Part shown: positions 38,901 to 49,940 of the stretch, piece by piece
Position numbering within the stretch: the stretch's first letter is position 1
Layout: the number at the start of each line of letters is the position of its first letter
NCBI RefSeq assembly: GCF_932294415.1
Contig: NC_065536.1
Coordinates: forward strand, 52,588,354 to 52,652,353
Direction of reading: 5' to 3'
From: Quercus robur
Lineage: Eukaryota > Streptophyta > Magnoliopsida > Fagales > Fagaceae
Length of the DNA: 64,000 bases
Program-made: the position numbers and the translations under genes
Notes under the pieces: model-generated
The model's input: the letters and a program-made list of their open reading frames with translations, nothing else
Told to the model about the DNA's origin: nothing
Database searches by the model: none

Positions 38901-39897
38901 ATTCCTCCTCTTGGCATGTAACCTGGGGGATATCGATGCAATTTATAGCATTCATCTACTATATGGCCTGTGATCCACAGTGAGTGCAAATTGGCCTCTC
39001 CTTTTTAGAGTTTCCACCTTTCCCACCATGGTAACCTTGACCTTGACCTTGACCTTGATGGCCCTATCCTTGACCTTGATGTCCCTTAGCATTGTAGCCA
39101 ATGATAGCATACATAGCAGTAGCTTCAATTGGATAGACCACATTTACCCCATGACCTATACTTCTTCTCTTTTCTTCTTACAAAACCAAAGAACAAACCT
39201 TGTTGATAGGAGGAAGTGGCCTAGTCAACCAAGATCTGACTAGTCACATTTCCATAGCTATTATTCAATCCCATAAGAAAGTGAAATACATGCTATTTCT
39301 ACTGAGCTTCCATTTGAGATTGCTCAACACCACAAGTACAAGTATTAAAAGGCTAGTAATTGGTACATTCATCCCAAAGAGTCTTGAATTTAGTGAAATA
39401 AGAACTCACCAAAAGTGATCCTTGTGAAAGACGAGAAATTTCTTTCTGAAGTTACAATCTTGGAAAATTTCCTTGAGAAAACCTATCTCAAAGATCAATC
39501 TACAAATCCCTAGTAGTGTTGATGTACATCACACTTGCACCAATTTCTTTGTTGAGAGAATCGACCAACCATGGTAGAACCATGGTATTGCATCTACACC
39601 AAGAATTAAACAAAGGTAAAGATAGGTCTGGTATAGGAATCAAACCATTCACAAACCCAAATTTGTTCCTAGCACTTAAAGCTAAGAACACAAATCTCGC
39701 CCAACTTGGGTAATTTTCTGTACCAATTAATGGTTGTGACGCAAGTATAATCCTTGGATTTTTAGCTACAGGAAGAAAATAGGGATTGTTTGGGGACTTA
39801 TCTGCAATTGATGTACTAAAAGAATGTACTATTTGTGAAGGAGTAATAGAAGCATAGTGGATGGATTGGTTGTATTAGTTGCAGAATCAGAAGCCAT
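35959..39897 (-). pseudogene. Copia gag-pol (gag, protease, integrase, reverse transcriptase), broken
   Basis: On the minus strand, gag starts with the ATG at 39897 (MASDS), about 16 bases from the primer-binding site. A CCHC zinc knuckle (ICTHCG...) lies near 38945-38990 but is frame-shifted inside. A Gln-Gly repeat follows, encoded by a (CTTGAC)n-type run at 39030-39090. Integrase core phrases (ILVDEYSKCTWVYLLK) are near 37820-37880. The integrase C-terminal domain is 37073-37594 ([29 protein letters not shown]). Reverse transcriptase covers 36864 down to about 36230, with [18 protein letters not shown] and a YVDD active site near 36240. Multiple stops and shifts leave no usable frame. Confidence 0.88.
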
Positions 39898-39912
39898 GAT
39901 TAAGTTAGTGAA

Positions 39913-39921
39913 GCTCTGATA
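39913..39921 (-). other. Copia primer-binding site (initiator Met-tRNA type)
   Basis: On the minus strand the bases next to the right LTR read TATCAGAGC, matching the core of the TGGTATCAGAGC site used by many plant Copia elements. The first bases are missing or fused with the degraded LTR end. Confidence 0.75.
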
Positions 39922-40366
39922 CATATTAAAATGTAAAACTCTCTAAATAGAAAGATATTTTCTTATTGAATCAAAATTAAAATGAGAGAACGTGCCAAGT
40001 AAATATTTGCTTTGGTGTTTATATACTACAACAAAGCAGCTACAAAACCAAAGAAAGAAACCAACAAAACAGATTAACTAACTCCACTAATAATCCTAAG
40101 TAACTCCGCTAATTAAATGTTTTAAGACTTGTCTAATAGGAAACTGACAACTGTCCTTCTTCATAATAGATTTTATTTCATAACTTCACACGTGTTGGTT
40201 TTGTGTCTTCATTAAACAAAACGCAGCCATTTCTTTTGGCAAAGCAATTCGGTGTCATTTTCATCTGCTTGTTACTGTCTTCGTTAAATTGAACCACACC
40301 TTTTGATGTTTTAGCTTTCTTTTTACAAAACAATCATGTTTCAACCGCTTGCTTTGCTTTCTTTTC
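39922..40366 (-). repeat. Copia 5' LTR (right)
   Basis: About 445 bp, aligned with 29904-30637 minus the MITE. Its inner end reads CATATTAAAATG where the left LTR has TGTATTAAAATG, so the terminal dinucleotide has mutated. The shared TTTATATACTA near 40018 could be a TATA-like site but is unproven. Confidence 0.85.
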
Positions 40367-40540
40367 TAATAATAAAAGTGATGTTTGTTCAATAATAACA
40401 TACCACATCAACAATTATGAAAAAACTATAAAATAAAAATGTTATATCCATAACCATAACATTAGTCTTTGATAAGAATGTCCACCAACTCATTATGTGG
40501 CCATTAATAAAAAAGAAATACTATGAACCTATTAATAAAA

Positions 40541-40708
40541 AAGAAATGTTATGTTCACAGTATTTTCACAACAAATTCTAAGTAGCAGATTATTATTGGT
40601 CATTACTGATTGACCAAAAAGTAATTTCAATAGTAAGTTCAAATTATAACCAGCAACAACTTATCACATATAATTTGTTGTGAAAATATTGTAAACGTAG
40701 CAGTTATC
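40541..40708. mobile_element. MITE, family M1 copy E, TSD TTAATAAAA
   Basis: Starts AAGAAATGTTATGTTCACAG and ends GTAAACGTAGCAGTTATC. TTAATAAAA flanks both ends exactly (40532-40540 and 40709-40717), a 9-bp duplication that assigns the family to the Mutator-like group. A partial echo of the left end (AAGAAATACTATGAACC) lies just upstream at 40513. Confidence 0.82.
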
Positions 40709-40717
40709 TTAATAAAA

Positions 40718-42946
40718 CCATCTGTTTATATTAAATCACATAACTTATTAAATTATATAAACAAATTACATGACTGATGATGATTTTTTTAAATCACCAC
40801 ATAATGAGTCCCTTCAAACTGATTTGAAAGTAAATTTATCACACTCAAATGAATATCCACTTATATTTTTAGTCACTATAACCTACTTAATAGTTAATTG
40901 TAGTGTGACATTTTTAAATGGTCTAATAAATCAGAGTACGATTTTTGAATGGTTAAGTGGCATTAGCGTGAGAGAGTGAGACTATAGCAACCTTCCCATG
41001 ATATAAAAGGATACAAACATGTGAAAAGGCAGAGTATAAAAATATTGAACATTCAATCCCACTATTCCAGTATGAATTTTTTTTTTTTTTTTTGGGTAGA
41101 ATCCAATCCCAGTATATGATTTAATACCCATGGATATATAGGAAAAAAGAAAAATACACCTAAATTGTCTTATTTACCGTCAGAAATGGGAGGAAAACTT
41201 TGTCCATTTGGCTTTATATTCAACTATCACATAGCAAATGCACCTAACATTTAAAGAGCTTGTCTCCGACAACTACAGTCGCCATAAATGATACCGCAAA
41301 TCATCATAAACGCCAATGCCCCAACAGTACACCACTCCGTCCATAAATAGCAAATCTGAAATCTAGGGGTCGGCAGGAAAAAGGACGAAGGAAAATACAA
41401 TGACAGGAACGTTCTCATGGTACTGTCAGTCTGGCACTACTCACGAGCTCTCCATATTTTTAACCAATCTTGCATTTATCTTTGAAATCTGTAACACTAT
41501 AAAGAAATCATGTACAAATATTTATATGTTTACGACCTTCGTAATTCTATGGCGTCTGTTCTATCGTAGTATCATGATTGAACTTTACCAATTAAATAAA
41601 TCAGAACATAAAATTTATCATCCTTGATCAGTATGTATGGGTTGTGGAGTGTTTTGGATGTCTTGGTGTATAGTACACATGCTTTTAAAACACTTGTAGC
41701 ATATTCGCTTTCAAAAGATATCCCCTCTAGGGGGAGAGAGTCTATGTAATGATTTTCTCACATTAGGATATGTCTCATGCTTGTGAGGTTCAAGTAATAT
41801 AAGAGAAGTGTTACATATGTCTATTACCCCATATCTTTTTTTCTCCCAAAACGATGAGTATATGTCTTATGCTTGTGAGATTCAAGTCATATAAGAGAAG
41901 CATTACATATGTCCATTACCCCATATCTTTTTTTCTCCCGGAACGATGAGGCATGGAATAACACACTTCAATTAACATCTGTCTCATCCATAGGGAACTC
42001 TTTGATCACGGGTCTCTAGTCTAGTTATTAAAAATGGCTTACCTACCTACATTTCTCCCTCTCTCTCCTTAAGTACTACAAATCGTACTAAACAAGATAC
42101 TGCAAAATGCCTTTCATCAAGGAAATGACTGGAACCTATTTCATATCCTAATTCTTGATCATATGAGCTACGATCCCCGTGACCAAAAAAAAAAAAAAAC
42201 AAAATTCCAAGATCCATCCAAAAGTGAAAAATGGAAGGGCCCAACAATAATAACCATGATAAGAAATGAACCAGGCAGAGCGAAGGACAAACTATCTCTC
42301 AGCAAGCAATTGGAGCCTTGTCTCTCTCTCAGTAGACATGCTTAGTTATTAACAGTGAGGACCCTTAAATAACAGGTTCCTCATTCCCAATGTGTCCCCC
42401 AATCGTTTAGAGCAGATGGGTCACTGATGGCCTTTGACGTCAACAACGTGGGGCTCCTTGGATGATCACTGAACTCTCTCCACATGTAAGCCAAGAGAAG
42501 AACGCAAAAATTGTGGCTAGAACTAGGGCAGGAAATAGTATTAGAAGTACTACATTACTGATGGACGAGCCGAACAATCACTTCTTTCGAGCAGCATTTC
42601 CAGTGGGGCACTCCACGTGACTTAGAATTCATCAGATGCGTGGGCACAACAGAGATGTGGGTTCAGATACGTATGCATGTTTGCAACTAAAAAGGTTTAC
42701 CAAGCATTTTAAGATACCCTAAAGATCACGGGGTAAATAGCCATCATTTTCATTCCAAAGGATAACAACAAAATCAACAACATATTAAACACGAGAAATC
42801 ATACTACAATCTCAATCAAAGGCACTCCAAAATTTATAAGCAACATGTTTCATATGGTCTCTGGAGTCACTCAATACACAAAATCAAGCTAACAAGATAC
42901 TATGAGCTCAAGTGAAGCAGAACTATAGATCTTAGTCCCGGACATA
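40718..42946. other. Intergenic and CCT5 3' flank, no gene seen
   Basis: No coding sequence is recognised. The region includes the tandem duplication at 41769-41952, a 16-base T run near 41079 and, at about 42700-42946, the probable 3' UTR of CCT5. Confidence 0.55.
41769..41952. repeat. Tandem duplication, 92-bp unit
   Basis: Copies begin TATGTCTCATGCTTGTGAGG at 41769 and TATGTCTTATGCTTGTGAGA at 41861. Both run through CCATATCTTTTTTTCTCCC to an ACGATGAG phrase. They differ at few positions, so the duplication is fairly recent. Confidence 0.85.
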
Positions 42947-45900
42947 TCAATATTCAGAAGGTGAGATAACGTCGTCAATTTTCAAAATCATCTTGACAAC
43001 TTGAGTTGCTAGCAGGAGCTGCTGCTGCTTCCCAATCAGAGTCTCAAACACATTTTGCTCACGCATGTCGTTAGTGCCAACATCATTGCAATCTATCCCA
43101 CAGTAGGGATTGTTCTCCTGCAGATTAAATCCCAAACAATGATTAGAAATCAATTCCTTTTTGCACGGGTATAAATACAACACTTTTAACTTCTAATGCA
43201 CAAGATAAGAGGGCAAATTAGAACCATCAGGCCAGAATGAAAAATAATAAACGTGTCATGTATACCTTGATTTGCTGCGACTTCACAGCAGATAGTGTTT
43301 CAATGGGTTGGAGGCCACTATTCTCTGCAAGTGCCATGGGTACAGCATCCAAAGCATCCGCAAATGCTCTGATGGCATACTGCAGATGAAAGGACAATAT
43401 GTTCAGCAGTCTACAAATTAATTGCAAGGATAAGTATCAAAGAAACAGTCCTACCTGCTCAACTCCTGGGTGTCTATCTGCAGCTGCCTCCACAGCAATT
43501 GAGCAAGAAATCTCAGCTGAGCCACCACCATACACAATTCTATTGTTGCGAATGAGATTCCTAGCAACACACAAGGCATCATGGATACTGCGCTTTGTCT
43601 CCTCTATCATCATTTTGTTACCTATCGCATCATCAAACACCAGAATTTGATATGAGATCATCAAATGCCTTGGAAGTACATTCCTTTACAGTTTCCCTCA
43701 GCTTTATATTTCCAAAATATTCTCAAATAATTAATTCAGAAGTATCCTAACAAGTTGAACAAGTTAAAAGGCACCAATGAGCCCTGGCTCAAATGGCACT
43801 TCCTCCTCTCACAAGTGTAGGTGGAGGCTGAGATATTGGGTTCAAAACCCATCAGGTGCATGTGCAAATTACCCATAAAAAGATTTTTTTTTTATTTTTA
43901 AAACTGATAATAAACTGATCACAGCTATATTTTAGAGTGTTTATCTTTATATGGATAGAATCAGAGCATATTCAATTAAGAAAACATAATAAGTAAAACA
44001 ATTGATTGCAAAAGTCATAAGAACAGAAATATTGACATACCTCCACGAATAAATATGGTTACAGCCCTTGAGTTTGCACAATGTTCAATGTATAGCATCC
44101 GATCTTTTGTTGTACCAAACGCTTTTTCTCGAACCAAACCAGCCTTTAAATGCAAATCAAGGTTTCTTTTGTTATATAGAGACACTAAGGGAGAAGATTA
44201 ACTTACATAAAATCAAGCAAGTGATATAAATTGCAAGTTGTGTTTGATAAGAAACACACTTTTCTGACAACAGTTACAATTTAGGAATAGTAGTGTTCAA
44301 TATACAACATTCAATCTTTTGTAGTGCCAAACAATTTTTCTCAAACCAAACCAGCCATCTAAACAATGCAAACCAAATTTTCTTGTATTATGGAGATGCA
44401 AAGTAAGAAGATTAACTTACATAAAGCATGAAAAATGCAAGAAACATAAATTGCAAGTTGTTTTTTAATAAGAAACACACTATAATTTAAGAATAATTTT
44501 AGTTGTGTTCAAATTTATTTAGGGCAAAACTTAGGTACAATTTCTTAGGTTGTAGTAAATTGGGTTCTCCATTTAAATTTTCACACATGGTTGCATTAAC
44601 CAATACAGCACAAACAGTGTTACCTTTTCTTTTTTGATAGGTAAATTCAATGCAGCTATGTGTCCGAGTTTAATTGGGGAACCTAATGTACTGCACCTAA
44701 GAAACTATACCTTAAGTTTCACCCATTTATTTATACTGAATCGTCTCTCCAGAATTGTCACCATCTAACCTTAACTTTGTCTATGAAATTAGACTACGAC
44801 ATAAGTAAAACAATACGATCATGCCCATTAGTTATGCAAACAAAAAACTATCTTGCTGTACATTATATTATCAGAGCAAGAGCAGCAGTAGCAACACCAA
44901 TAAAGAAGCAACAAGTACCTTTCCTAACTTTTCAGGAGTCAACTCTTGGAACCTTGGCACAATTCTTCCACCTACAAAAACATACCATCACTCCACTGAG
45001 ACATACAGAAGGAAAAACAGTACAACTTTCATAAAAAATTTCAAGTAATCTATCCAAAAAAAAATACACGAAATCAAGACATGAAAAGCTAAAACAAGAC
45101 AAACCCGTGGCTATTGCTATCAGTTCTAACTCCACACCACCAACCCATCTGACAGCAGGCAAGTTCCTGTGCATCAATAAATGATTCGCTTCATCATCAA
45201 AACCCCATTGGCAGATAACCAAGGTAGCACCAACATCCTGCAACTCAATAAATAACTATTCCGTTAAATCTAGAAGGCATGGTGTCAAAAGAGAAAGAAG
45301 AAACACTTTGATTGGTATATTATTAAACCTAAGTAAGCTCAGAAGTCAGCCTAAGGAATATAACAGAAAGTTTTAGGCAAAATGAATGAGGTTGCTAGAA
45401 AACAGCCACAGAAGAAAGACTATGCAGCTGAAAGTTATATACCCAAGAAGAGTAAACGTCAAAAAGGGAGTTTAACCAGCTAACATTACAAAGGTATAAG
45501 AAAGAAAACATAATTTCAGTCAAAAAAAAAATTTATAACAATAATGGTAAAAATTCTATTAAACAGTATAGCACTATCCCACCTTGCATTGTTGAACCAT
45601 ATCATCAAAATACTTGTGCTCTTGCTGCCGTAAATTCTGGAACTTTTCTACCGTATCAATGTCAACCTTATGTTTAGTCTTTGGCTTTGGTGGCTCAAAG
45701 GGGCAAGTCAAGATAGCAATTTTTGCATCTTCTATTTGCTTTGGCATCTGTGGATGGCTCATATCCTTGTCAACCAAAATTCCGTAGATTAGCTCAGTAT
45801 CCTCCAACTTCCCCCCTACTTTCCCCTCAACTTTTATCAAATCTAAGTTAACATCCTTCCTCTCTAAATCAGCCACAGCAAGAACTGCTTTGACAGCAAT

Positions 45901-48764
45901 CTCAGCCAAATTGCGCTTGCATCGATTGACACTGCAATATAACAAAGAAGGTTTAATATGCACAGTACATATCACAGGAAAGATACACTTCTTCAAAGGT
46001 TTCATTAAAAAAGATCATTACTCTCCCTTGAATGCCAAAGTGTCAGAAAGCTTTTTTTTGGATAGGTAGAAAGCCTTTTTTTTTCAAATAAATAAATTTT
46101 TTTTAAAATGTTTCCACAATCTAGAATGATAAGAGCCGGAACAGCTATTTCAATTGCTTTAATAGTCACCTAGGCACCCACAAAGTTTCACTTGGCATCC
46201 TTCCATAAATAATAACAGAAGATAAACACAACCAAGTGTAGGTCTGGAACACTTTGGGAATTACAGAACATAACAGAGTCCAGACTGCATTTATACAACT
46301 ACTTACAATACTTTAAAGGCAACGACTAGGTAAATTTGACTAGGCAACCACATTCTGGACTTCAGCTCAAGCTCATGGCCTTGTGCCCATTCAATCATGA
46401 ATTAATGATTACTATAAAAATTACAGTCCTGAGTGGCACAATTTGCAGGCAACTGTAGAAGAATAATATAGTGAATTACAATAAATATAATTCACACACC
46501 ACTACACCAGCGGCAGAACCACAAGATATGACAACACTCAATGACATCATAGATAATAGCAATGCTTTTATCACATTTTGATTGGAAAACAATGAACCAG
46601 AGTCAAATGACTCACAATATGCACATATGATTAATATAAAAATAAAAAATAAAAAACAAACAAACAAAGCAACCTGGAAATACGTGATATTGTTTACATT
46701 TCACCATCAATAATTTTTACCTAACGGGCAAATGCCAACAATATAATGAAAATTTACCTCAATATCCATTTACACATGCCACCACAGTGACATGAACTAT
46801 CAAATAGCCAAATGGTGATGAACTTACTCCAGTGATAACAATAAAGAGTGGAAATGAACCACAATAGGGAGAGAGCGAGAAAAAGAAGTGAACTTACATC
46901 TTCGAGGATAAAGTAGTCATGCAAGTTTGAACCAAAGGCTCAAAATTTGAAACTCCATAATCAAACTTCTGAGCTATCTTCTCCATATGCTCAAAAGCTA
47001 TCCTAGAGGCCATTTCATAACCCTCTGCAATCCGAATGGGATGAATACCACGTTCTAAAAGCAGCTCAGCCTGCTCTAAAAGTGCACCAGCCATGACAAC
47101 AACTCCAGTGGTGCCATCACCAATCTCATAATCCTGACTCCGAGATAACTCAACCATCAGCTTTGCAATTTGATTGTCAACATCCATCTGCTCCAAGATT
47201 GTTGCACCATCGTTGGCTAACAACATGAAAAATAAAAAGGTAAGAGACACTCAAAACCAAAGGATCAACACAAATTAAAAATAAAAATAAAAAATAAAAG
47301 CAACTAATATGAAATGCCCTTTTGACAAGGCCTAAGACTCCCTCTCTCTCTCTCTCATTAATAACCCCGATTTGGTAACTCTAAAGAGTAAACTCTCAGA
47401 AGTATCACAAGTGGATTACCAAACACTTAGTAATCGTCATTTAGCAATTTCATTTACAAATGTGTTATTCCCATGCACTAGTGCAAAAGGTGCTAACAAT
47501 GTAGGACTACTCAAACAGAATATTTTTAGAAATTTTTTTTTTTTTCATTTCTACATCATTAAGTGTAACACAATAAAAAACCAAAAAAATATGAAACACC
47601 CATTTCGCAACGCCTAGGATCCAGACCTTTTTTTCTCTCAATTCGATTACTAAACCCGATTTAGTAACTCTAGAGAGTACACTCTCAGCAATCTCGTAAG
47701 TGGATTAATAAACACTTTATAACTGTCTTCATTCAACAATTAATTTCTTTACCGTCCACAATTTTTCTTTTTCTTTTTTCATTTCTACATCATTAAGTGC
47801 AACACAATAAATAAATAAATAAATAAATAAAAAAGCAACCACTACGAAATACCCATTTCACAAACCACAATGCCTATGATCCTGCTCTTTTTTTCTCTAA
47901 ATTTGATTACAGAACCCCATTTAGTAAGTCTAGAGAGTACACTCTCAGCAATCTGATCAGTGGATTGATAAACACTTTATAACTGTCTTCATTCAACAAT
48001 TACATTTACAAAGTTTATTTCTTTATTATCCACAATTTTTCATTTTTTTCATTTCTACATCATTAAGTGCAACACAATAAAAAAAGAAAGGCAACCATTA
48101 CGAAATACCCATTTCACAAATCACAATGCCTATGATCCTGCTCTTTTTTTCTCTCAAGTCCATTATTAAACCCCATTTAGCAACTCTAAAGAGTACACTC
48201 TCAGCAGTCTCATAATTGGATTAATAAACATTTTATAGCATTCTTCATTCAACAATTACATTTACAATGTTTGAAGAAGTGTTACTCAAATAGAATATTA
48301 AACGAACTACTCAAACCCACAACGCTCAAACCTGGTTGCATCAAAAATGAAATCCCTTGCTTCAAAGTTCACAACACGCACACACTTGCTCCAAATTATT
48401 TACTACTACTAACTACTACACACAGCACACAGATCCACACAGATCAACCAAAAAAAACTAATATCCAATCAAAACTTCAAAAAAAAAAAAGCCCTAATTT
48501 ACCAAAATCAAAAACAAAAAACCACAAAGAAAGTTCATTTCAGAGAAAAAAAAAAAGAGACGTACTGATAGTGACGTCGCCGTCGGGGCTCTGAAGCATC
48601 TTGTCCATGCCTTTGGGACCGAGCGAGGTTTTGAGGATGCGAGCGATGGCTTTTCCGGCGGAAATGTTGGCCTTCTGAGCTTCGAGTCCTCTCAGCCTCG
48701 TCTTCTGCTCTTGCTCTTTGATGATTATGAATGGCCTCCCGAACTCGTCGAAAGCGAGCGCCAT
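42947..48764 (-). CDS. CCT5: T-complex protein 1 subunit epsilon (cytosolic chaperonin CCT5), 535 aa
   Basis: Exons on the minus strand, from 5' to 3', are 48566-48764, 46898-47216, 45583-45931, 45105-45237, 44919-44971, 44041-44143, 43455-43621, 43266-43379 and 42947-43117 (1608 nt, all GT-AG). The protein is one of eight subunits of the double-ring TRiC/CCT chaperonin that folds actin, tubulin and other proteins using ATP. It starts [14 protein letters not shown]. The group II chaperonin signatures [19 protein letters not shown] (67-74) and GDGTTG (99-104) mark the ATP site. [21 protein letters not shown] lies in the apical domain and [15 protein letters not shown] near the C terminus, which ends ISPSEY. 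The 535-aa length equals that usual for plant CCT5. An upstream in-frame GTG at 48776 was rejected as a start. No damage is seen. Introns 1 and 5 are repeat-laden. Confidence 0.97.
44082..44490 (-). repeat. Direct duplication covering part of CCT5 exon 6 and intron 5
   Basis: The block 44082 to about 44275 (part of exon 6 plus adjoining intron 5) recurs as a decayed copy at 44294 to about 44490. Shared phrases are TGTTCAAT.TA, TCTTTTGT.GT.CCAAAC, TTTTTCTC.AACCAAACCAGCC, AAGATTAACTTACATAAA and AAGAAACACAC. The second copy has lost frame and exon-like character, so it is a ghost exon inside intron 5. Confidence 0.8.
44522..44724. mobile_element. MITE in CCT5 intron 5, TSD ATTTATTTA
   Basis: 203 bp. 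The left end is GGGCAAAACTTAGGTACAAT and the reversed right end is GGGTGAAACTTAAGGTATAG, with the match extending about 45 bp inwards (TTTCTTAGGT..AGTA.ATT.GGTTC). ATTTATTTA flanks both sides exactly (44513-44521 and 44725-44733), a 9-bp Mutator-type duplication. Confidence 0.85.
47270..48300 (-). repeat. Minisatellite in CCT5 intron 1, about 255-bp unit, four copies
   Basis: Units begin near 47329, 47618, 47879 and 48134, with a partial unit tail before the first (47270-47328). Each carries GATCC.G, a CT-rich TTTTTTTCTCT, an AACTCTAGAGAGTACACTCTC phrase, CATTTCTACATCATTAAGTG and CGAAATACCCATTTCAC. Unit 1 is the most diverged and has extra sequence. It is non-coding. Confidence 0.88.
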
Positions 48765-48926
48765 TTTTGGTTTCACTTCACGGTTGTACCAGATCTCTCA
48801 ACCAAAAATGCAAAGCAAAAGAGTGAAAGAGAGCGTGTAGAAGCTCTGAGAAGAATCAAGGGGTTTTTGAAAAAGCCCTAACCCTCTCTTTTTGTCACTT
48901 CACAGTGATGCCAAAAGCTCCTTATA

Positions 48927-48985
48927 TTAGGGTTTGGATTTGGGCCGGGTGGTTTATTTATTTCGGCCCATGAAGGGCCCGCCAT
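48927..48985 (-). promoter_or_regulatory. CCT5: CCT5 promoter elements: telo-box and Site II-like GGCCCA motifs
   Basis: On the minus strand AAACCCTAA (48927-48935) is a telo-box, and the surrounding + strand text TTTGGGCCGGG, TTCGGCCCATG and AAGGGCCCGCC supplies three Site II-like GGCCCA/GGGCC motifs within 60 bp. In plants this pairing is common upstream of translation, ribosome-biogenesis and cell-cycle genes. The location, about 160-220 bases before the ATG, suits a core promoter. Confidence 0.6.
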
Positions 48986-48989
48986 TTAA

Positions 48990-49159
48990 AAATACCATCA
49001 CAAATTTTTTTTTTTTTTTTTTTTTTTGTTCAATTGATCTTTGGTTAAGTTAGTAGGATTCTGATCCGACAAGTGCAATGCGCAAAGTAACATTGCAAAG
49101 GCATAATGATAGTAGGGTCGGGATATCCCCGCCCTCCAAACCGAACGTGAAGGTCCTAA
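48990..49159. other. Intergenic with T run
   Basis: A roughly 24-base T run (49005-49028) follows the CCT5 promoter. No gene is seen. Confidence 0.5.
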
Positions 49160-49940
49160 GGCTAAGTATGGACCCAGTCCACTCGACCCAAAAGATCTTG
49201 GGTGGGTCTGATGGATGCTCAGGTCAAGCTCAGGTCAAATAATCGGGTTATTTTGGTTCTCGGGTTAGGGTCGGGTCAGCCCAACCCAACCGATTAATTT
49301 TATTTTTTTTTAAACCTTACTTACTCTGATTAATAAATTCACAGCCACAGTTGGTTGAATTCATTTTGGGATTTTCAACTTCGAATATAAAGCTCATAAA
49401 ATTCTTACATGAACAATTAAAAAGAGAACAATTTACTATTTTCGTTTTGTTGCCATGCTTACCTCAGTTATGGCTTTTGTAAGCTTTCTAAGCCTTGTTG
49501 AAAGCTTCTCATACTCTTACTATTTTTTTAACGTTGTATTTCTGTGGGTTTTACTCAATAATAATATTCACTCTTTTCTCTCCAAAAAAAAAAAAAAAAA
49601 AAGAGAACAATTTGAAATAGAAATAAGTGAAATTTAAAAAAATATTAATTAATTATAGTAGAAATTAGAAACCAAAGCCATAAATTTGGTTGAAAATGCA
49701 TTAAAAAGAAAATTTCCTTTGTCACAAATAGGAAATTAAACCAAATAAATTTGTTTAAATGGAAAGAAATTAATGTATTTAAGGATATATGATAATTGCT
49801 TCAATGTATAAAGCATTGTAATAAGTCAAAAAAGGGTAAAAAAGGCAGGAGTAAGTTAAGGAGTAATATTTCTCATTTATTTTTATTTTTTTGATGAGAA
49901 ACTCTGCTTCATAATATTAATAAAAGGGAAGAAAAAAAAT

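Larger units (their letters stand above)
29904..40366 (-). mobile_element. Ty1/Copia LTR retrotransposon, degenerate, with three nested inserts
   Basis: Two related LTRs bracket an internal region read on the minus strand in the order gag, protease, integrase, reverse transcriptase, RNase H, which defines Ty1/Copia. The 5' LTR is the right one (39922-40366) and the 3' LTR the left one (29904-30637). The primer-binding site lies directly beside the right LTR. The LTRs are clearly diverged and the frames are broken, so it is dead and not young. Three later insertions lie inside: 30281-30561, 30954-32262 and 32563-35950. Setting aside the two hAT inserts with one duplication each, the Copia coding sequence continues across both sites. 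Target duplication of the Copia itself is not convincing (AATGG against AATAA). Confidence 0.92.
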
